Counted from the first letter of the stretch, positions 1-13,697 are shown. The stretch: 64,000 nucleotides of DNA from Vanrija pseudolonga (GCF_020906515.1 NC_085854.1:806001-870000), one strand, 5' to 3'. Notes: generated by a model from the letters alone, not told the origin. Made by a program: numbers and translations.

Positions 1-2416
1 GCTTGGTGGCCGAGATGTCACACCTAGTGAGATCGATCTCGAATGCCAGACTTGGACAAGTCTGTCAACATCAGTGACACGGGTATGCTGGCCGCAGGCC
101 TCCTGGTAGTGAGCACACCCGCGGATATGGCCGCTCGCCACACTCGCCTCTGCCGGCCGCTCGCTTCCCCCGCTATCGTCGCACTTATCTCAGTGCACGT
201 CGCACTCGCAGCCCGCCAGCCCCGCCGCGTTCGCTTCGGTAGCGATGAGGGGAGGACGTGATGCCCGCCTCGCGGCGTACACGTCAGTCACACGGACCGA
301 CGGCCGGGCGGACGGACGGGTGACGGACATGCACAAGCCGAAACGAGACATGGTCTGGGTGGCCGGGCGCCGAAGTAATTATCGGCCACCACTTGCACAG
401 CCGTTGCTGTGGCATATTCGGCGGGTGCGGCCAACAGGACCTTGGCGTCCTCTCTGCGGCGGCGCTGCCTGAACAGCCGTACCCGCCATTCAGCACAGTC
501 AGCCTCCCGTCAAGGTTTATCGCGGCTGCGGCTGCCGTTGCGCGGCGCATCGAGCGAGCGAGCCAGCGAGAGCGTGCGCAGCCGGGGGCGAAGCCCGCCG
601 CGGTGGCCCCGCCGGTGAGGCCGACCCGTCTGCTGCACGCACGCTCTCGGTCTCCGCCTCCGATTCGGCTTTCCCATGCAGGCGCCGTGGCGTCAGCCGC
701 ACGCCGGTGGGCACGCGGCCACGAAGACGGCTGTAGGGCGGCTGCAGAGTCGGCTGATGCGGCAGTTGCGGATTTAAAGCGGCAAGTCAGGGCGGAGCGA
801 GCGGAGTCTAACAGTGTCCCCCTGCTGGCTTACTCACCGCTTGGGCTGGGCTGGCTTGGCTGGCGACAGTCACAATTGGACGGGGAGCGTGCAAGGACTG
901 GCTGACGACCAGCGACCAGATCTGGTGACAGGTCGCCGCAGCCACACCGCGTGGCCATTGTCGCGGGAGTGGAGGAGCACAGGGAGGAGGGGAGGAGAAG
1001 GGGGCGTGGTGTATGCGGGCGTGCATGGCGGAGGAGGAGGAGCTCTTGGCCAAACAACAACATCAACGAGATGACTTTACAGTTTGCTGGAAGGAGGAAC
1101 AAGGAACGAGGGCAAACTTTCCAGGACATCGTTACCGTCTGAGCGCCTCTCTTCAGCCCCGCCCGTCCTATCAACGTACTGCGCCGCCTGCTCTGTTCTT
1201 TACGTTGAGGAACAAGGGCTCTGAGGCATGCGCAGAGCTACCGCATTCGGGGGCCACCACCCTTAGCACTGTCGGTGCGGTGGGACGAAGAAACAATGGA
1301 CAGCAGTTAGCAGCAGGTACAGAACGGCACGGGCGCCGAAATTCTAGGACGCAACGAGGCCCGCGGCGTGGCGCTCGACGGCGCTCATCCACTGAATGTC
1401 GTTATGGCGCCTGTCGCATCGTGAAACGAGGCCGAGGCAGGTGCTCTTGGGGGTGGGAGGCTGGACTGAGCTGGCGACGTGGCGTGGCGCGGGCTGGTCA
1501 GTGACCAGAACGTGTGCACGCCGCAGCCAGTGATGGACAAACAACGCCCAAGAACCCCATCCTATGGCGTTTCTCCGTCAATCCGCTTTTGTGTTGTCCT
1601 GCGTCGGTGCAGACGCCGGCGCGCCGCTGGCGCCCGTGGGTGCACCGTGCAGATCGTCATAGTGGGGTATAGCTTGTGCGCCAACGATGCGCCAAGTACG
1701 CCAGCTGATCATAGTGATCATCACTACTCGGATGCGAAGACGTTCTTGCACCACTGGCCAGAACGGGTCACGCCACCCAAAGCCCGCTGCATCATCGCGA
1801 CCCACACGAAGTGGTTGTACCACTCCACTGGACCTCCCTCCCTGGTTTAATTTTGAGTCAGCTTGCATGCCAGTTGCTGCTTATTCGCGTTTATAGTGCG
1901 GTACCGGGTGCTCTAGCCAGGGTGCTGTGTGCTCGGTGGGTGGGGTGGGGTGGGGGGGCATGCAGCCTGAGTCGTCGAGCGTTACGCTTGATCGGGTAAG
2001 GAGTGGGTCGGAGCGTCGTTGGTGGCCATACCCTGACAGAGGCGTGTCACTCGAGACACGTCTGGCAGCACAGGTGACCAGCCAGATCTCACCATGCACA
2101 GAACTCGGGCTTCATGGTAGTCTATCACTTCCAGATCTGGCGCCGCCGCCGCACGAAAAGCGGGAGTGACCCAAACCACATGCTTCCACTCGGTGTCCAG
2201 AACAACATGAGCGTCGTCGCGTGGCGTGGCGTCAACTTTGCGACTTTGCCTCCCCGCAGCTCAATAGTTTCGGAGCACCCGGACGCGCGAGTGAGTCGAA
2301 TACCGACGGCATTGGGAATGTTGGCGCGTGGGGCGTGCCACCCGCCCGCCACCCGTGGCTCGTGCATGGTATGCGGCTCCACAACCCGAGGCCCGAGTTT
2401 TATGGATGGCACATGC

Positions 2417-2488
<72 letters not shown>

Positions 2489-5343
2489 GGTGTGCGTGCC
2501 CGAGGCGGAGGACACCGCCCAAGGAAGGACGTGTCGCCTTTGTGACCTGAGGGAGGGAGGCGCGCCACACGAACAGTCGCAGTGCTGTGTAGCCCAGGGT
2601 CAGGTAACGTAACAGCGACAGCTTGTTGAATTGCTTCGCCCAAATGCCTCCTATTCTCCTAGGCACAGTAAGCAGCAGTGAGTCAGACTTGAGCAGCTAG
2701 ATGCAAAGAAATTTGTTTCTGGTGCTGCTTCTGGCTGCCTCGTGGTACTGCCCGGTGACATACGACTCGCCTCCCTCGGGTTCCCTCACTATCTCACCTC
2801 GTGGGCGCTGTTTTGTTATTGCCACGCTCCTCAACGGGCACAACGGCTCCCACCCGAGAGTGGCGAGCACTCCACCAACGCGTGATGGTGTTAATGAATG
2901 ACCGGATGGCCCTGCGCTTGTTTATTAACTGAGGATGCCACACACGCACGTCTGCTGCGCTGCGCTGCGCAGCATGTACGGCTGTATGGCACTTGCGGCA
3001 GTGCCTCAGCGATCGCAACTATGGATGCACAAGGAATGCCACCCCAGTGATCACAAACATGATGCGTGTTGGACAGCCGTGGTGGCGAGTAATTAGCCGT
3101 CTTGTCTCTGGCTAGGCTGTGTGTGGCAGGACGATGTGAGGAGCTCAGCTGACGTAGCGTTGCTGTGGCTCGTGCACCAACCCCACGGCTATCCCGGGAC
3201 CACGGCCTGCTCTCCGACCGACTGCAAGGAGGACACTTCCACCATCACTACAGTTCGGACCGGGGGAGTTCCCGGCTTGGTAAGTCGCCGTGAGGCCGTG
3301 AGATCTATGATGCCCATGAATAGGCAGTGCGTGGTCACTTTGATGTTCGGGGAGGGGACGGGGGCTCCCCCGGCCGGCCCGAGCAAACTAGCCAGATGGC
3401 AGCACATGCTTCCACATTGCTAGCGTGATAGATAATTGCAACCCCAATGATCCGCCGGAATATCTGGAGCTGCTGGTGCTGCTGTGCTGCTGGTGCTGCA
3501 GCATCTGCTGGGTTTGCTGACTGAAAGTGCAGTGCGGGAATAGAGGGCGGCCGAGCCCCCAAACACAGCGACCGAGGGCCGACGCGGGCGGCGGTATGCT
3601 TTGTTCGTCACCAGGGGAACAGGAACGGTGTGCGTACGACAGGTGCCTACCCATATCTCCGGATGCTACGTACAGCATGAACAAGCATGTGTCGATGCTG
3701 TAAACCTGGACCCTATGGTTCGAGGGGTTCGTGATTCCTACCCTCTGGTCACGTCCGTGGGCCGTTAATGGAGGGATCTGAGGCCCATTCGAGATGTAGT
3801 TTTGCGGTACAGCACGGGCATGTCCGTGTGCACGCCGGGAAATGCGCGCGTGCAGGTCGGCAGGCGCCGATGTGCAGTATCTAGATGCCTGCCACGTACC
3901 GCTCGCCTTTCACCCTGCTACAGCCGCCACCATTGCGGTCCACGATGAGATCTCGCAGCGTCTGTTGTCGCTGCCGCGGGGCGGTGTTGGTGGTTGGAGT
4001 TGATGACGATGGCCAGCGCCACTGCCTCCCGCGCTTTTTGGAGGGTGCGATACCGTGGGGGAGGGAGAGGCGGCGGGCAGGCAGGCAGGCGGGCGGGCGG
4101 CGGTGGGCGGGGGGGAAGAGAGAGAGGCGCGCGCCGGACGCGCCGCCGCGCGGGGCGCGCGCGCGCTCGCACGCAGCGGCGGACCGATGTCCAGCCGCCC
4201 AGCCACACCACAATAGGATGCGCACAGCGGCACGACAATGGCCTTGAACAGGGTTTATGCGGCTTGCGTTCCCGCTGTAAACCGGTGGCGTCGAGGTAGG
4301 ATTCGGTTTGTCGCCCTTGGACGTTGCCTCTTACCGCGCGCTACGCTCCTCGCGCGCCATTCACGTAACGGCCCACCTCTTTGTCTGTTGCTGCCCTATT
4401 GCGCTTGCTACCTCACCGAAACCCTGGGTCGCATCTTAGGGTCATTCTTTCAAGGTAGTTTGGTTTCGGGTCCTCTTTTTCGTTGGCCTTGTCACTCTGG
4501 TCTCGCTCTCTCGTCATCACCTCCCCTGAAGCTTGCCCTGGCCAAACCTTTTTTTTGTTTCTCTATGATCCGGTCCAGGCACCATTCTCTTTTATTTTTT
4601 TTCAAGCCCTGGTCCGCCTCGCGCTCCTCTGCGCTGGCCCCGCTCCTGATTCCTGAACCTGACCAAAGAACGAGAAAGAAGGGCAAGAAAAAATTGTGTG
4701 AGCGCCACCAAGCTCCCCTTGACCCTTCGCAGCCCTTGGGTACCCCAGTCAACACCCTCCCCCCCACTTGGCCCTGTAGCCGTTACCTGAACGCCTGACG
4801 CGGGAGGGAGTGCGTCGGTCCCATCCCACTCCCACTCCTCCCTCCCACTCCCATACTGGCTCACACCTCACCGCCGCCGCCAACGCCTCGTCTGCCGTCG
4901 GCCGGCTGACGCCTGCTTGATTCTGGTTAGATGGCTTTCGAGGCGTCTGGTCTAACTCGTATCCTCGCCTGGGTGACCAGCGCCGCAAAAGGGCCACCTT
5001 AGACCTTCAGTCTCCATGACATACATATTTAATCATCAGACGCCCAGCAAGAGGCGATCGGATCCTACTACCTAGTCGATCACGCACCCGACACGACCCA
5101 TATCTATAACTACATCTACCTCGGCCTCACCTCTCCCCCGTCTCCAGCCTCAGCCACATCTTGAGCCAGCTTCGACTCCTCCCGCCGTATAATGGTCAAC
5201 TGGTCTTGAACACAATCTACCTTGATACAACCACAACGACCACGACACGACTAGACGCCGCCCACACGCTTCACTCCCTGATCGTCACCCGACAGCCACT
5301 CAACCAACCCCCCTTCCCTCACCCTCTCCAACCATCTCCCACA
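1..5343. other. Gene-poor region upstream of the cyclin gene
   Basis: I see no coding region that I can support in these 5.3 kb. The open frames are short, overlap on both strands and show no recognisable domain or splice-joined continuation. A perfect (ATG)24 microsatellite lies inside. The last 800 bases become rich in T and C runs (for example around 4540-4610 and 4820-4860), as expected for a fungal promoter and leader. The region could hold unannotated non-coding transcripts, but nothing in the sequence shows it. Confidence 0.6.
2417..2488. repeat. (ATG)24 trinucleotide microsatellite
   Basis: Twenty-four uninterrupted ATG units. Because the unit is three bases, the tract reads as poly-Met, poly-Asp or poly-Ile/His in different frames and strands and creates misleading open frames. 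No flanking sequence supports translation. Confidence 0.97.
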
Positions 5344-6708
5344 ATGGCCGTCCGTGCCCGCGATCCCACTCACCCCGCCTCCCTCCTCCCCCTCTCCCAC
5401 CACGACCCCACACTTGTTCACTCGCTCAAGAACAAGGTTCCTCTCGAGTTCTTCGGTGAGCAGATTCACCACTCCCAATGCAGTGGCACCCAGCTAACGC
5501 GTACCCTAGACTTCGTGGCCCGCAAGTGCGAGCAGGTGGTTCGCATTGAGCAGGAAGCACCAGCCCTCCCTTCCCCACCACCATCCCCACGAGGCAGCTC
5601 ATCACGATGGTGGGAGGCACCTCTTCCTCCCAAGGGCGCGTCAGAAGACCTGCCGTCGCTGAGCGACTTCATTCGCGGTCTTGTTGTCCAGTCCAACGTT
5701 CAGATGCCCACCCTCTCCGTCGTCCTCGTCTACCTTGCCCGCCTTCGTGAGCGCCTCCCCCCAGTCGCCCACGGCATGAGGTGTACGCGCCATCGTGTCT
5801 TCCTCGCCGTTCTCATCTGTGCTGCCAAGTACCTGAACGACTCGAGCCCGAAGAACATGCACTGGCAGCGCTACGGCCGCTTCTTCTCCCTCGCCGAGGT
5901 CAACCTCATGGAGAAGCAGCTCCTCTACATCCTCGACTACGACCTCGGCGTCGACGAGCAGAGCCTCTCCAGCTACATGCACCCCTTCTGGATGGAGCAG
6001 AGCGCCGCCGCCGCCGCCGCTTCGCCCGCTGCCGTTATCGCGCCCGCCGCGCGTTACGCGACCCGTCCATCAGCATCTCCCCTTACCATCTCCCTCCCAT
6101 CATCCTCCCGCATTCCCCAGCAGCCTCCCCGGTCATACTCGTCCGACACTCTTCGTGCCACGGTCACCACCGCCGCCGCCGTCGCCGCTACCGGCGCCAA
6201 CATGCTCCCCACCCCTCCCTCCGTTGCCGCCAGCAGCTCGCACTCCACCTCATCATCAGGAGACTACTTCTCCATCCAGCACCACAACGCCCACGTTCAC
6301 CAGCATATGCATACCCAGCACTACTCGCCCCTCAACAGCTTTGCCCGTCTCCACCTCGACGAGGCTACTCCCGGTCTCCTCCGCCGCGACTCGGGTGCCT
6401 CGACGTGCTCGTCATGCTCGTCGTCCTCGTCGGCGGGCGGTACCCCTTCTGGTGACTTCTGCAACGTCACAGTACACGACGACGACGCTTCCACCATCCA
6501 CGGCCACGACACGTACGCGGCACAGTACACTACCCAGTACCGCAAGGGCTCATACCCTGGGTACGACGACAAGCTCATGGAGGCTCAGTCGACCGCTATG
6601 GCCACCACCCCACCCCCACCACCTGCGGCTGAGCCCATGTGGAAGAAGCTCAGCTTCAAGCAGGCACACCTCCTGCGACCGACGATGCGGCGGGCCGCCA
6701 ACGTCTAA
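5344..6708 (+). CDS. PCL-type (Pho80-like) cyclin
   Basis: Regulatory cyclin that should activate a Pho85/CDK5-type kinase. Two exons, 5344-5455 and 5510-6708. The 54-nt intron (gtgagc...ccctag, branch ctaac) is in frame, so reading through it would add 18 false residues. Spliced length is 436 aa. I chose the ATG at 5344 because it sits in a good context (cacaATGGCC); the frame stays open further upstream without a better ATG. The cyclin box spans about residues 86-190: it starts at LPSLSDFI, includes [20 protein letters not shown], and ends after [19 protein letters not shown], the helix pattern of PCL1/PCL2 G1 cyclins. The C-terminal 230 residues are Ser/Pro/Ala/His-rich and probably disordered. 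The gene stands alone between two long non-coding regions, which may hold its cell-cycle promoter. The family call is firm; which PCL paralogue it is cannot be told. Confidence 0.87.
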   Translation: MAVRARDPTHPASLLPLSHHDPTLVHSLKNKVPLEFFGEQIHHSQCSGTQLTRTLDFVARKCEQVVRIEQEAPALPSPPPSPRGSSSRWWEAPLPPKGASEDLPSLSDFIRGLVVQSNVQMPTLSVVLVYLARLRERLPPVAHGMRCTRHRVFLAVLICAAKYLNDSSPKNMHWQRYGRFFSLAEVNLMEKQLLYILDYDLGVDEQSLSSYMHPFWMEQSAAAAAASPAAVIAPAARYATRPSASPLTISLPSSSRIPQQPPRSYSSDTLRATVTTAAAVAATGANMLPTPPSVAASSSHSTSSSGDYFSIQHHNAHVHQHMHTQHYSPLNSFARLHLDEATPGLLRRDSGASTCSSCSSSSSAGGTPSGDFCNVTVHDDDASTIHGHDTYAAQYTTQYRKGSYPGYDDKLMEAQSTAMATTPPPPPAAEPMWKKLSFKQAHLLRPTMRRAANV

Positions 6709-8434
6709 TGACATCCATCCCCTTGCTTCCATCTCGCTCTCATCTCTCAAATCATACTTTCACGCCACCCTAAGCAGCCTTCACGTCTTGGGTTATCCAG
6801 TTGTTGTTGTAGACAAAACGCACGCATATAGAGCCGCCAGCCGTCTCCACCATCTCACGCTTGCCTCCCCATAGGTCATCCAGTCTAGTACATGCATGTC
6901 TGTTACGACCACCACCTCATGCCCATGCTGCGCACCTCATTGCACTCTATCATCCAACTCACACACTGCATGTCACCTTGCATGACTTGAATCTGGCAGA
7001 ACGCTGTGCATACCACGGCCAGCGCGACGTAAAGTTAGGTTGGTCAATGGCGCATTCCAGCGCGGCAACGGTCCAAGAAGGCGTCCATCATGCTCGCAGT
7101 GCGGGCTGGGCGGGGGGGCTGGGGGCTGGGCTGGGCTGGCGGTGGAGGGCAAGGGAGGGGAGCGAGCCATGACGCCGACCTCCCTGCCAACACTCACACA
7201 CCTCTACGCCAGTCCCGCTGCAACAATTCCCGTTGTCCATTCATTCCACAACAAGCAGCATAGCCGTCCGCCCGCCCCCACAGAGCCGCAAACACCCACA
7301 AAGCAATCATGAACAGGTGGGTGGACCGATGACTGCATCACGCCCATGCACTAGGCTGAATCTGCCCCGTGCCTTCTTTCACTAGGATTCCCGTCGTCCT
7401 TGTACGTCCTGTCCGACCCCTTTGCAGACTCCCTGCACCGAATGACGCGCTAATCTTGCCCCTCCCTTGTGTGCATCGCTATCCCACTGGCCGATCAGAC
7501 AATTGACCAGGTCGAGTGAGTCCTTGTCCGTGTCCGTGGCCGTGTTCCCTGCAACTCGTCCTGTACCGAGCAAGCCACGCGCCGCACTGTTATCGTGTGC
7601 TCAATGCGCTGGGTGGCATTCCAACGGTGTGTTTCCCCACAACATGCTAGTTACTAGCTCGGGAATTGCTCCGCCCTCTTCCCCTCCCGACTCCTAGGAG
7701 AATTTGATGGTACCACCTGCGGTGGCTCAGCCAGGTTACTGGCACCCCCACACACCAATGTCTCGCTTGCCCACCGACCACCCTGGTGGTATGCACCATA
7801 GTGCCGGATACATCTCCCGGTCGGGTTTGTCACTGTCAAAAGGCTGACGACGGTGACAACAGATACCTGCTCGATCAGCTCGTGAGTAGAGTCGTTTCGG
7901 CGCGCGGTGCGACGCGCTACCCTCCCCGGTGTGGGCGACGCGTGTGTCAGTCAACGCGACTCTGCGTGAGCGCGACACGCTCTGCTTGGCACCGTACCAC
8001 TGCATACCCATGCACACGGCTACATGTCCCGTGGGAGACTACACGACTGCACTGGAGGTGGTGGTGACTCCCGTTGCTCGCTCCCCAATGACATGGCGAG
8101 CGGGGGCGTCAACGGTGGACACCACCCCCGAATGCCGCCGGTCAAACCGGAGGCTTGCTGTATCCCCACACGCAGCATGCAGTGCCCAGGCCTGGTCATG
8201 CAATGGCCATGGGCACCCGCTCGACGCCGAAGGCGTTCGCGGCGTCCGGGGTAGGGTGCGTGGCGGGCAGTGTGGCGGGCAGTGTGGCGTTGGGGCTGAT
8301 CTCCCCGGCTTGATCGCCCATTGATCTGCACCGTACAACACCGGACATCGTCACTGGGGCGCTGTCGGACACTTTGATACGCACACTTCCCGATGTCCGT
8401 GAACCCACTATTGGATCCGAGACGCGCGTACGTC

Positions 8435-8460
8435 CTTGCTTGCTTGCTTGCTTGCTTGCT
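8435..8460. repeat. (CTTG)n tetranucleotide repeat
   Basis: About six and a half tandem CTTG units, uninterrupted. It gives an artefactual Leu-Ala-Cys repeat in translation. Confidence 0.95.
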
Positions 8461-8642
8461 CGCGAGCGAAGATGATCCGTCGCCATCGCCGAGATGGCAA
8501 TCTAGACGGCGGCGGACTTGGACAATCAGCGGTGTTCGCCGCCTCGGAGCACGGCGGGCTTTTCCCTCCTCCATCCTTCCTGCCCACTCATCGCCGAGCG
8601 TCCCACATGTTCGGTACCCGCTCCTTTGGCTGACGTCGACCC

Positions 8643-8737
8643 AGCCGCCACCGGAGAAGGGCGAGGATGCGGTAGTCACCAAGCTCCGTGAAACACTCAA
8701 GCAGGCGCTCATTGAAGTGCGCAAGAACGCCGAGTAG
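8643..8737 (+). pseudogene. Possible orphan terminal exon
   Basis: A branch-like ctgac and a cccag acceptor precede a 95-nt open stretch. It reads PPPEKGEDAVVTKLRET and then KQALIEVRKNAE, ending in TAG: a charged amphipathic helix typical of a real C-terminus. No upstream exon in a compatible phase could be joined convincingly. It may be the remnant of a lost gene, the end of a gene whose other exons I failed to find, or chance. Confidence 0.22.
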
Positions 8738-11171
8738 ACCTCCATTACACCGCAAAGTACCGCAAAGTCACCGCATCATTCACCTCAAGTCTGACCAACT
8801 GCATAGCCTAATAGCCGTGTCCATCGGCTGCGCCTGTAGAAGTTGCACTACTACTACTACATGTTGCACTGTCGGATCGTCGCACTGAGGCATCGTGCCA
8901 CCTGCCACACTCTTCTCGCCACCCAAGATGCCGCTTCACCCTCCATACAACATATAGACAGCTTTGGTTTGGCTCAGGACCAACATTGCTACCCGCCAGG
9001 ATGCATCGTCCACTCTACCTCCTCGCACTGATTCCCCTGGGTGGGCTGCCCACCACTGCCGCCGGGTCGTAGAGTTGGGGGTTACGAGGACATAAATTTT
9101 TGTTGTGAGGCTCGTCATTGCAATCAGGGCTGGCGCTTCACAAACTGTTGGGGGGCGCGTCAAGGTCCCTTACGCGCCGGCAGTATGCGAGGCGTCGCGG
9201 GTACGCGTCAACAAGGTTTGCTGGTATACTTTTGTTTGTGTCGTCGCGAAGGTATGGTATTCATCGGGCCAGGCGGGCGGGCGGGGCGGGGCGGTCGCTA
9301 TTCAGCGGAAAGGAAGAGACTCTACTGAATGCTATTTGGTCAACGATTTGGGTTGACAGAATAGCAAGGTGTGCATTGCAGTAAGAACAGCTGAATAGCG
9401 CCATTCCCAGTTGGGACTGTAGAGTGCACGGCATGCCAAAGCTTTTTTTCTTTGTATGTCACGATCCTCCATCCCAAGGTTTTGTATTCGACTGCTTTTG
9501 GTTGGAACGCATCGGCCCCGAAGCGGAGTGGGGAGGGCGCCGAACCGGTGCCTATCGCCTGTACATAGGTATGCAGGTATAGGGAGGTGATGCTTCCAGG
9601 AGTGTGCCTACCCAGTCAGGATTACAATGCTGCTGACGCTGTCGCTGCCGATTACTAGTGGGAGGTAATTGGGATGTGGGCAAACCTTGTGCCAGGGCAA
9701 AGGGGATGAGGGCAGAGGAAACTTCGGGCGGTCTAAATCCATTAAGGTTGCGGGAAGCACCCAGCAGTGCTAAATCGATGACGACGCGGGTGACATGACG
9801 TGCACAGCAAACTGCTTACCCCCTAAGATCCTTGGACGTGTTGGCGAGGCTGGCGGAGTTGCAAGACCGAGGCCGAGGCGGACCGCGGACCGAGACCGAC
9901 GGCGACAGGGTATCGGACATAGCAAGTGCGTCGGCCGGCGCTGCCAGAGCTTGCTTTGCGACAGTTAAGCTCTGAGCATGTTTGGTCAAACGACCAGGAG
10001 GTGCGAGGAACACAGGCACGTCACATTACTGCCACCCAAAACTTGGTTCGCTCAGGTATCAATCAGGTAGACTGAGCAAACTATGGCGATCACCACCTCC
10101 GTTGATGTGGGCGCTGTGATGGCTGGCAGCGTGACGCTGACGGCAGAGCCAGTCACGCTGAGCGCATAGCATATCACTGGAGCAGGGAGGTGTCATGAAG
10201 CCTGCGTGAATCATGGACGCAGAGTGGGGGAAGCGGCAACGGAGATGAGCACACGCTCGATACGAAGGTCGTCGGCAGTTGGCAGGCAGTAGCGCTCTGC
10301 CTCGCTTGTCATGGGCGACCCCGCCTAGTGCCGAGCAGTCCTAGTGACGATGCAGATCTGACAGATCACCTGCCAAGGCGGTCGTGAGACCGAGGGTGGG
10401 TGACACCGGCGCGATAGTGATACATACCGTTGCCACTGTTCGAACGCGTCTGTCTCACCTCGGATTTCGAGTGTCGAACTCGGGGCTGAAAGTTGCCACA
10501 ACACCGTTGGAAGCAAGCTGTCAACCCTCACTGCCCCCACCCTCGGCAGCGCTAGGCGCGCGCGTAAGTACTCCGTCGGTGCTCATCCACGCACACCAAC
10601 CGCACGCCTTCAGCAGTGGCCGCGACCACTTGATCGTGCACACCACAACCATTACGCTATGTACATATCATTTGGCACTCGTAGGTACAGTCTGCCACAG
10701 TACCGGATCGGTCCGGTTTGTACATAGGACTACGCGGACAAGAATGTCGGCGCCACAAAGTGAACTCTATCTACATATGCGATGCGATCCGTGAACGACA
10801 CGACAATCCGCAACGGTAGCACTAGCGCCAACCGTCCGGGAGCTAGAGGCCAGGCGGTATCGCCCCGTTCTCAGAGCAGCTGCGTCCCGTGCATGGAGAT
10901 GGAGCCCGGAGCCCGGACCTCAAGCTCTGCCCATGTCTCGGATGAACGCGCCGAAGACGAGCTGCAACAACAAGCATACACGCCCCTCTCTGTCTCTGGG
11001 GGTGGTGGCAGTCACGTTCCTGCGCTTGCATGGTGAGACATGCCCGGCGGCCTCCGCCGGCACCGGCCGGCCGTGGTCGCGCCGCCGCGAGAACTGGTCA
11101 ACTGTTCAACGGGTTCGCCGTGGATGTTCTCCTCCTATCTGCTCCTCCGCCGAGGAATGCGGGTGATGTTC

Positions 11172-11216
11172 CGCTCGATCCGCTCGATCCGCTCGATCCG
11201 TTCGATCCGTTCGATT
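11172..11216. repeat. 9-bp tandem repeat, five copies
   Basis: Three perfect CGCTCGATC units are followed by two CGTTCGAT(C/T) variants, head to tail. Nine bases equal three codons, so the tract is open in several frames, but no gene surrounds it. Confidence 0.93.
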
Positions 11217-13697
11217 CCGCTGCCCGTAGCATGTGTTCCCACGCAATACCCACGTTCCTTGGCAGACAGCTTGGCGATATGCTAGCCAGGACGAGCAATC
11301 TCATGACGCGACGCCACACTGCATCATGACGTCCACCGTGTCGGCATAGTTAAAGAGGCGCGCGGTGAACGGAGCCAGCTATACGGCTCCAGCGTCCAGA
11401 CGTAGTAGACGCGCCCCAAATTGCCTCCTAAGGCGATTGGTTGCGGAGCGGTGCGCGCGCATGCATCAACGCTGGTGGCGAGTGGACTCGCTCCAGTGCT
11501 CGGTATTGCGTGGACAACCTCGAGCGCTCGGCATTCAAGGCACGACTAGCGCGACATGTTAGTGGTTAGTGCCGGAGGGGGAGGGAGCAGCGTGTGTCTC
11601 TTTTGTCGTTGTTTGGCTCGACGCCTTCCGCATGTTTGGACCCAGGAACCAGCAGGTGTTAGTGACGCCGTTGACGTCGTCGTCGACGCTGTCTCTGGTG
11701 GTTGTCGACGGCAAGTGCCAAAGAGACGCCACTATGTGCCGGGCCCCGGCAGCGGGCCTGATTCACCTCTTCCTGCCGCCCAGTGCGTCCACGCGCTCGC
11801 TGTTCTGTTCGGCCCGGCTGTCGGGGCAGACTAGAGCGCCCACCACGTAAGTTCTTAATAACCCACAGCCGTTGACGGCTCTCTCGCGACGCCACACTGC
11901 CGAGTACACGCGACCTCCGAGCGGGAACTTTGACGGGTGCGCAGCGGAGCGTTACATGTCCGCTGGCGCCGTTCGCGCCGCGAGCGCGAGCGACGGCGGC
12001 GAGCAACAGCAGCAGCAGGAGCAGCTCCGTCATTGCCACGCGATTGCTACTCACTCACACGTTACGCTGCACTATCCGGTCCCGCGAGCTAGCGGTTCCA
12101 AGGCACCTCATGATTGTGGCAGCGATCGGCTGGTTGGACGAGCACCAGCACCGGTAAGTAAACTGTGAGCGCACCACATGTACCATGTGGTCGGGCGGAT
12201 AGTCTGTAGGCCGTAGGCCGTCGCGTGGCAGAGTCGCGCTGCCAAGCATCTTGGTAGCCCAGCGTAATCCTGCTCCCGAGACGTTGCTCGCCATCACCTA
12301 GTCCGATCGATAGCACAAGTGAACCCCGAGCCCCTGTGCAGCCAGCTCCACTGTCAGCCGACTCGTGTCAACCCGTCACAAGACAAGCGTCCTACCGGTC
12401 AGCGCTTGATCAGAAAACTCGCCGTAATCATTCGTGCCGTGGCGACTCGGACCCTGCACCGAGTCCGACGGCACACACAGTAGCCGACTCCCACAGAAAA
12501 CTCGTACCCAACCTCCTACTCCTCTGTTGACTCCGAGAAAACTCATCCAGTCTGAACAGCTGCCGGCAGCGAGCGACTCCAAGAAAACTGCAGTAGCCGC
12601 CGCGTACTCACGCCGAGGCGACTTCCCAATCCAGTACCTGCGCGACGCCGCCACCGCCTCGGCTGCACCACGCAGCTCTCACACGACGCTGCACATCACA
12701 CCGCCAAACTGTGCCCCCGACGCCGATGAGCCGTCTTGTCTTGTGCCGGAGCCACGGCCGTAAGCGGTAATGAGAAGGACGCGCCGTTACGCTGAAACAG
12801 GCGGGTATGTACTCTGATGTACGGCTTCGGCGTTGCCGGACCGGAGGCGAGGAGCGGCGCCAAAGACACACGGCGATGTCTCGGAGTGTCCGGTCGTCGG
12901 TCGATCGCGAGGTCGATCGCGCGTCGGGTATCAGACGGACGACCGTGATATGCCTTTGCTCGGCCGTTTTCCGCGAATTTACCGGTGCACGCCGCTCGCG
13001 CCGGCCCGCCCGCTCCGTACGCCGTCCTGGAGCTGACACTGACTGCCTCGGACTCACCCACAAGCGTGTCGTCGACTCTCGGTGTCGCAGTCGGTGTCAT
13101 TTATGGATTCAGACATGTCTTATGTTGCGGGCGGGATGGAGGCGACGGGTTTTGAGTCAGGTTTTGGAGACCGGTTGTCGTCTGTCATGTGTCTGCAGGT
13201 GCTCCATGAGGCGATACCTGGGTGGCAGCTGTCCGTTGTGGCTCAAGCAAGGCCTCTGGGGGTCTCTGGGGGACAGGTGTATCGACGCCGTTCTCCCACC
13301 TGTGGCGCGAAGCTGCATACCACAGGCGGTCAGCGTCACCTGGTTCGTGGGTTGCAGAGTTTCAACGCGGTCACAGTGAGCACAGATCAGGCAGCCCTTA
13401 GCATTCCTTTCACGGCGGAGGAGGCGATGAACTCGTCAGACTGCAGAGCTCACACACTCGCAGTAGCAACTATACCTCTCCTCAGGTCTCCACTCTCTGT
13501 AGCGTTCGAGAGGAGGCATGGCAGATGATGCCCCTCAAGCCCATAGAGGCGAGCGCCGAGAATGCAGCTGCCCTTGGACTGAGTCGCAGACGAGTATCTG
13601 TCGCACCCACTTTCGCTCATTGGCGTCAGTACGATCAGAGCCCGGACCATCGACCCAGCTAAGTTGACACGATGCATGAGTATGCGCCTTCGCACGT

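Larger units (their letters stand above)
6709..13697. other. Seven-kilobase gene desert
   Basis: No gene model can be supported between the cyclin and auxilin genes. Open frames are below about 240 codons, lie on both strands and lack family resemblance or joined exons. The only coding-like piece is a possible orphan last exon at 8643-8737 (separate entry). Small simple repeats occur at 8435-8460 and 11172-11216. Possible contents are long regulatory DNA, non-coding transcripts or eroded genes; the sequence does not decide. Confidence 0.55.

Noticed and set aside
393-905. Plus-strand open frame of 170 codons near the left end
   Set aside because: It overlaps several equally long frames on both strands and has Arg/Ala/Ser composition expected from GC-rich non-coding DNA.
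5161-5343. N-terminal extension of the cyclin upstream of 5344
   Set aside because: The frame is open but lacks an in-frame ATG; the sequence looks like a CA/CT-rich leader.
5494-5501. ACGCGT (MCB-like) element in the cyclin intron
   Set aside because: It overlaps the ctaac branch region of the intron, is a single copy and lies downstream of the start, so a cell-cycle promoter role is unsupported.
11846-11872. Intron-like gtaagt...taataac...cacag
   Set aside because: It would be only about 22 nt, below the shortest supported introns here, and the flanks are not coding-like.
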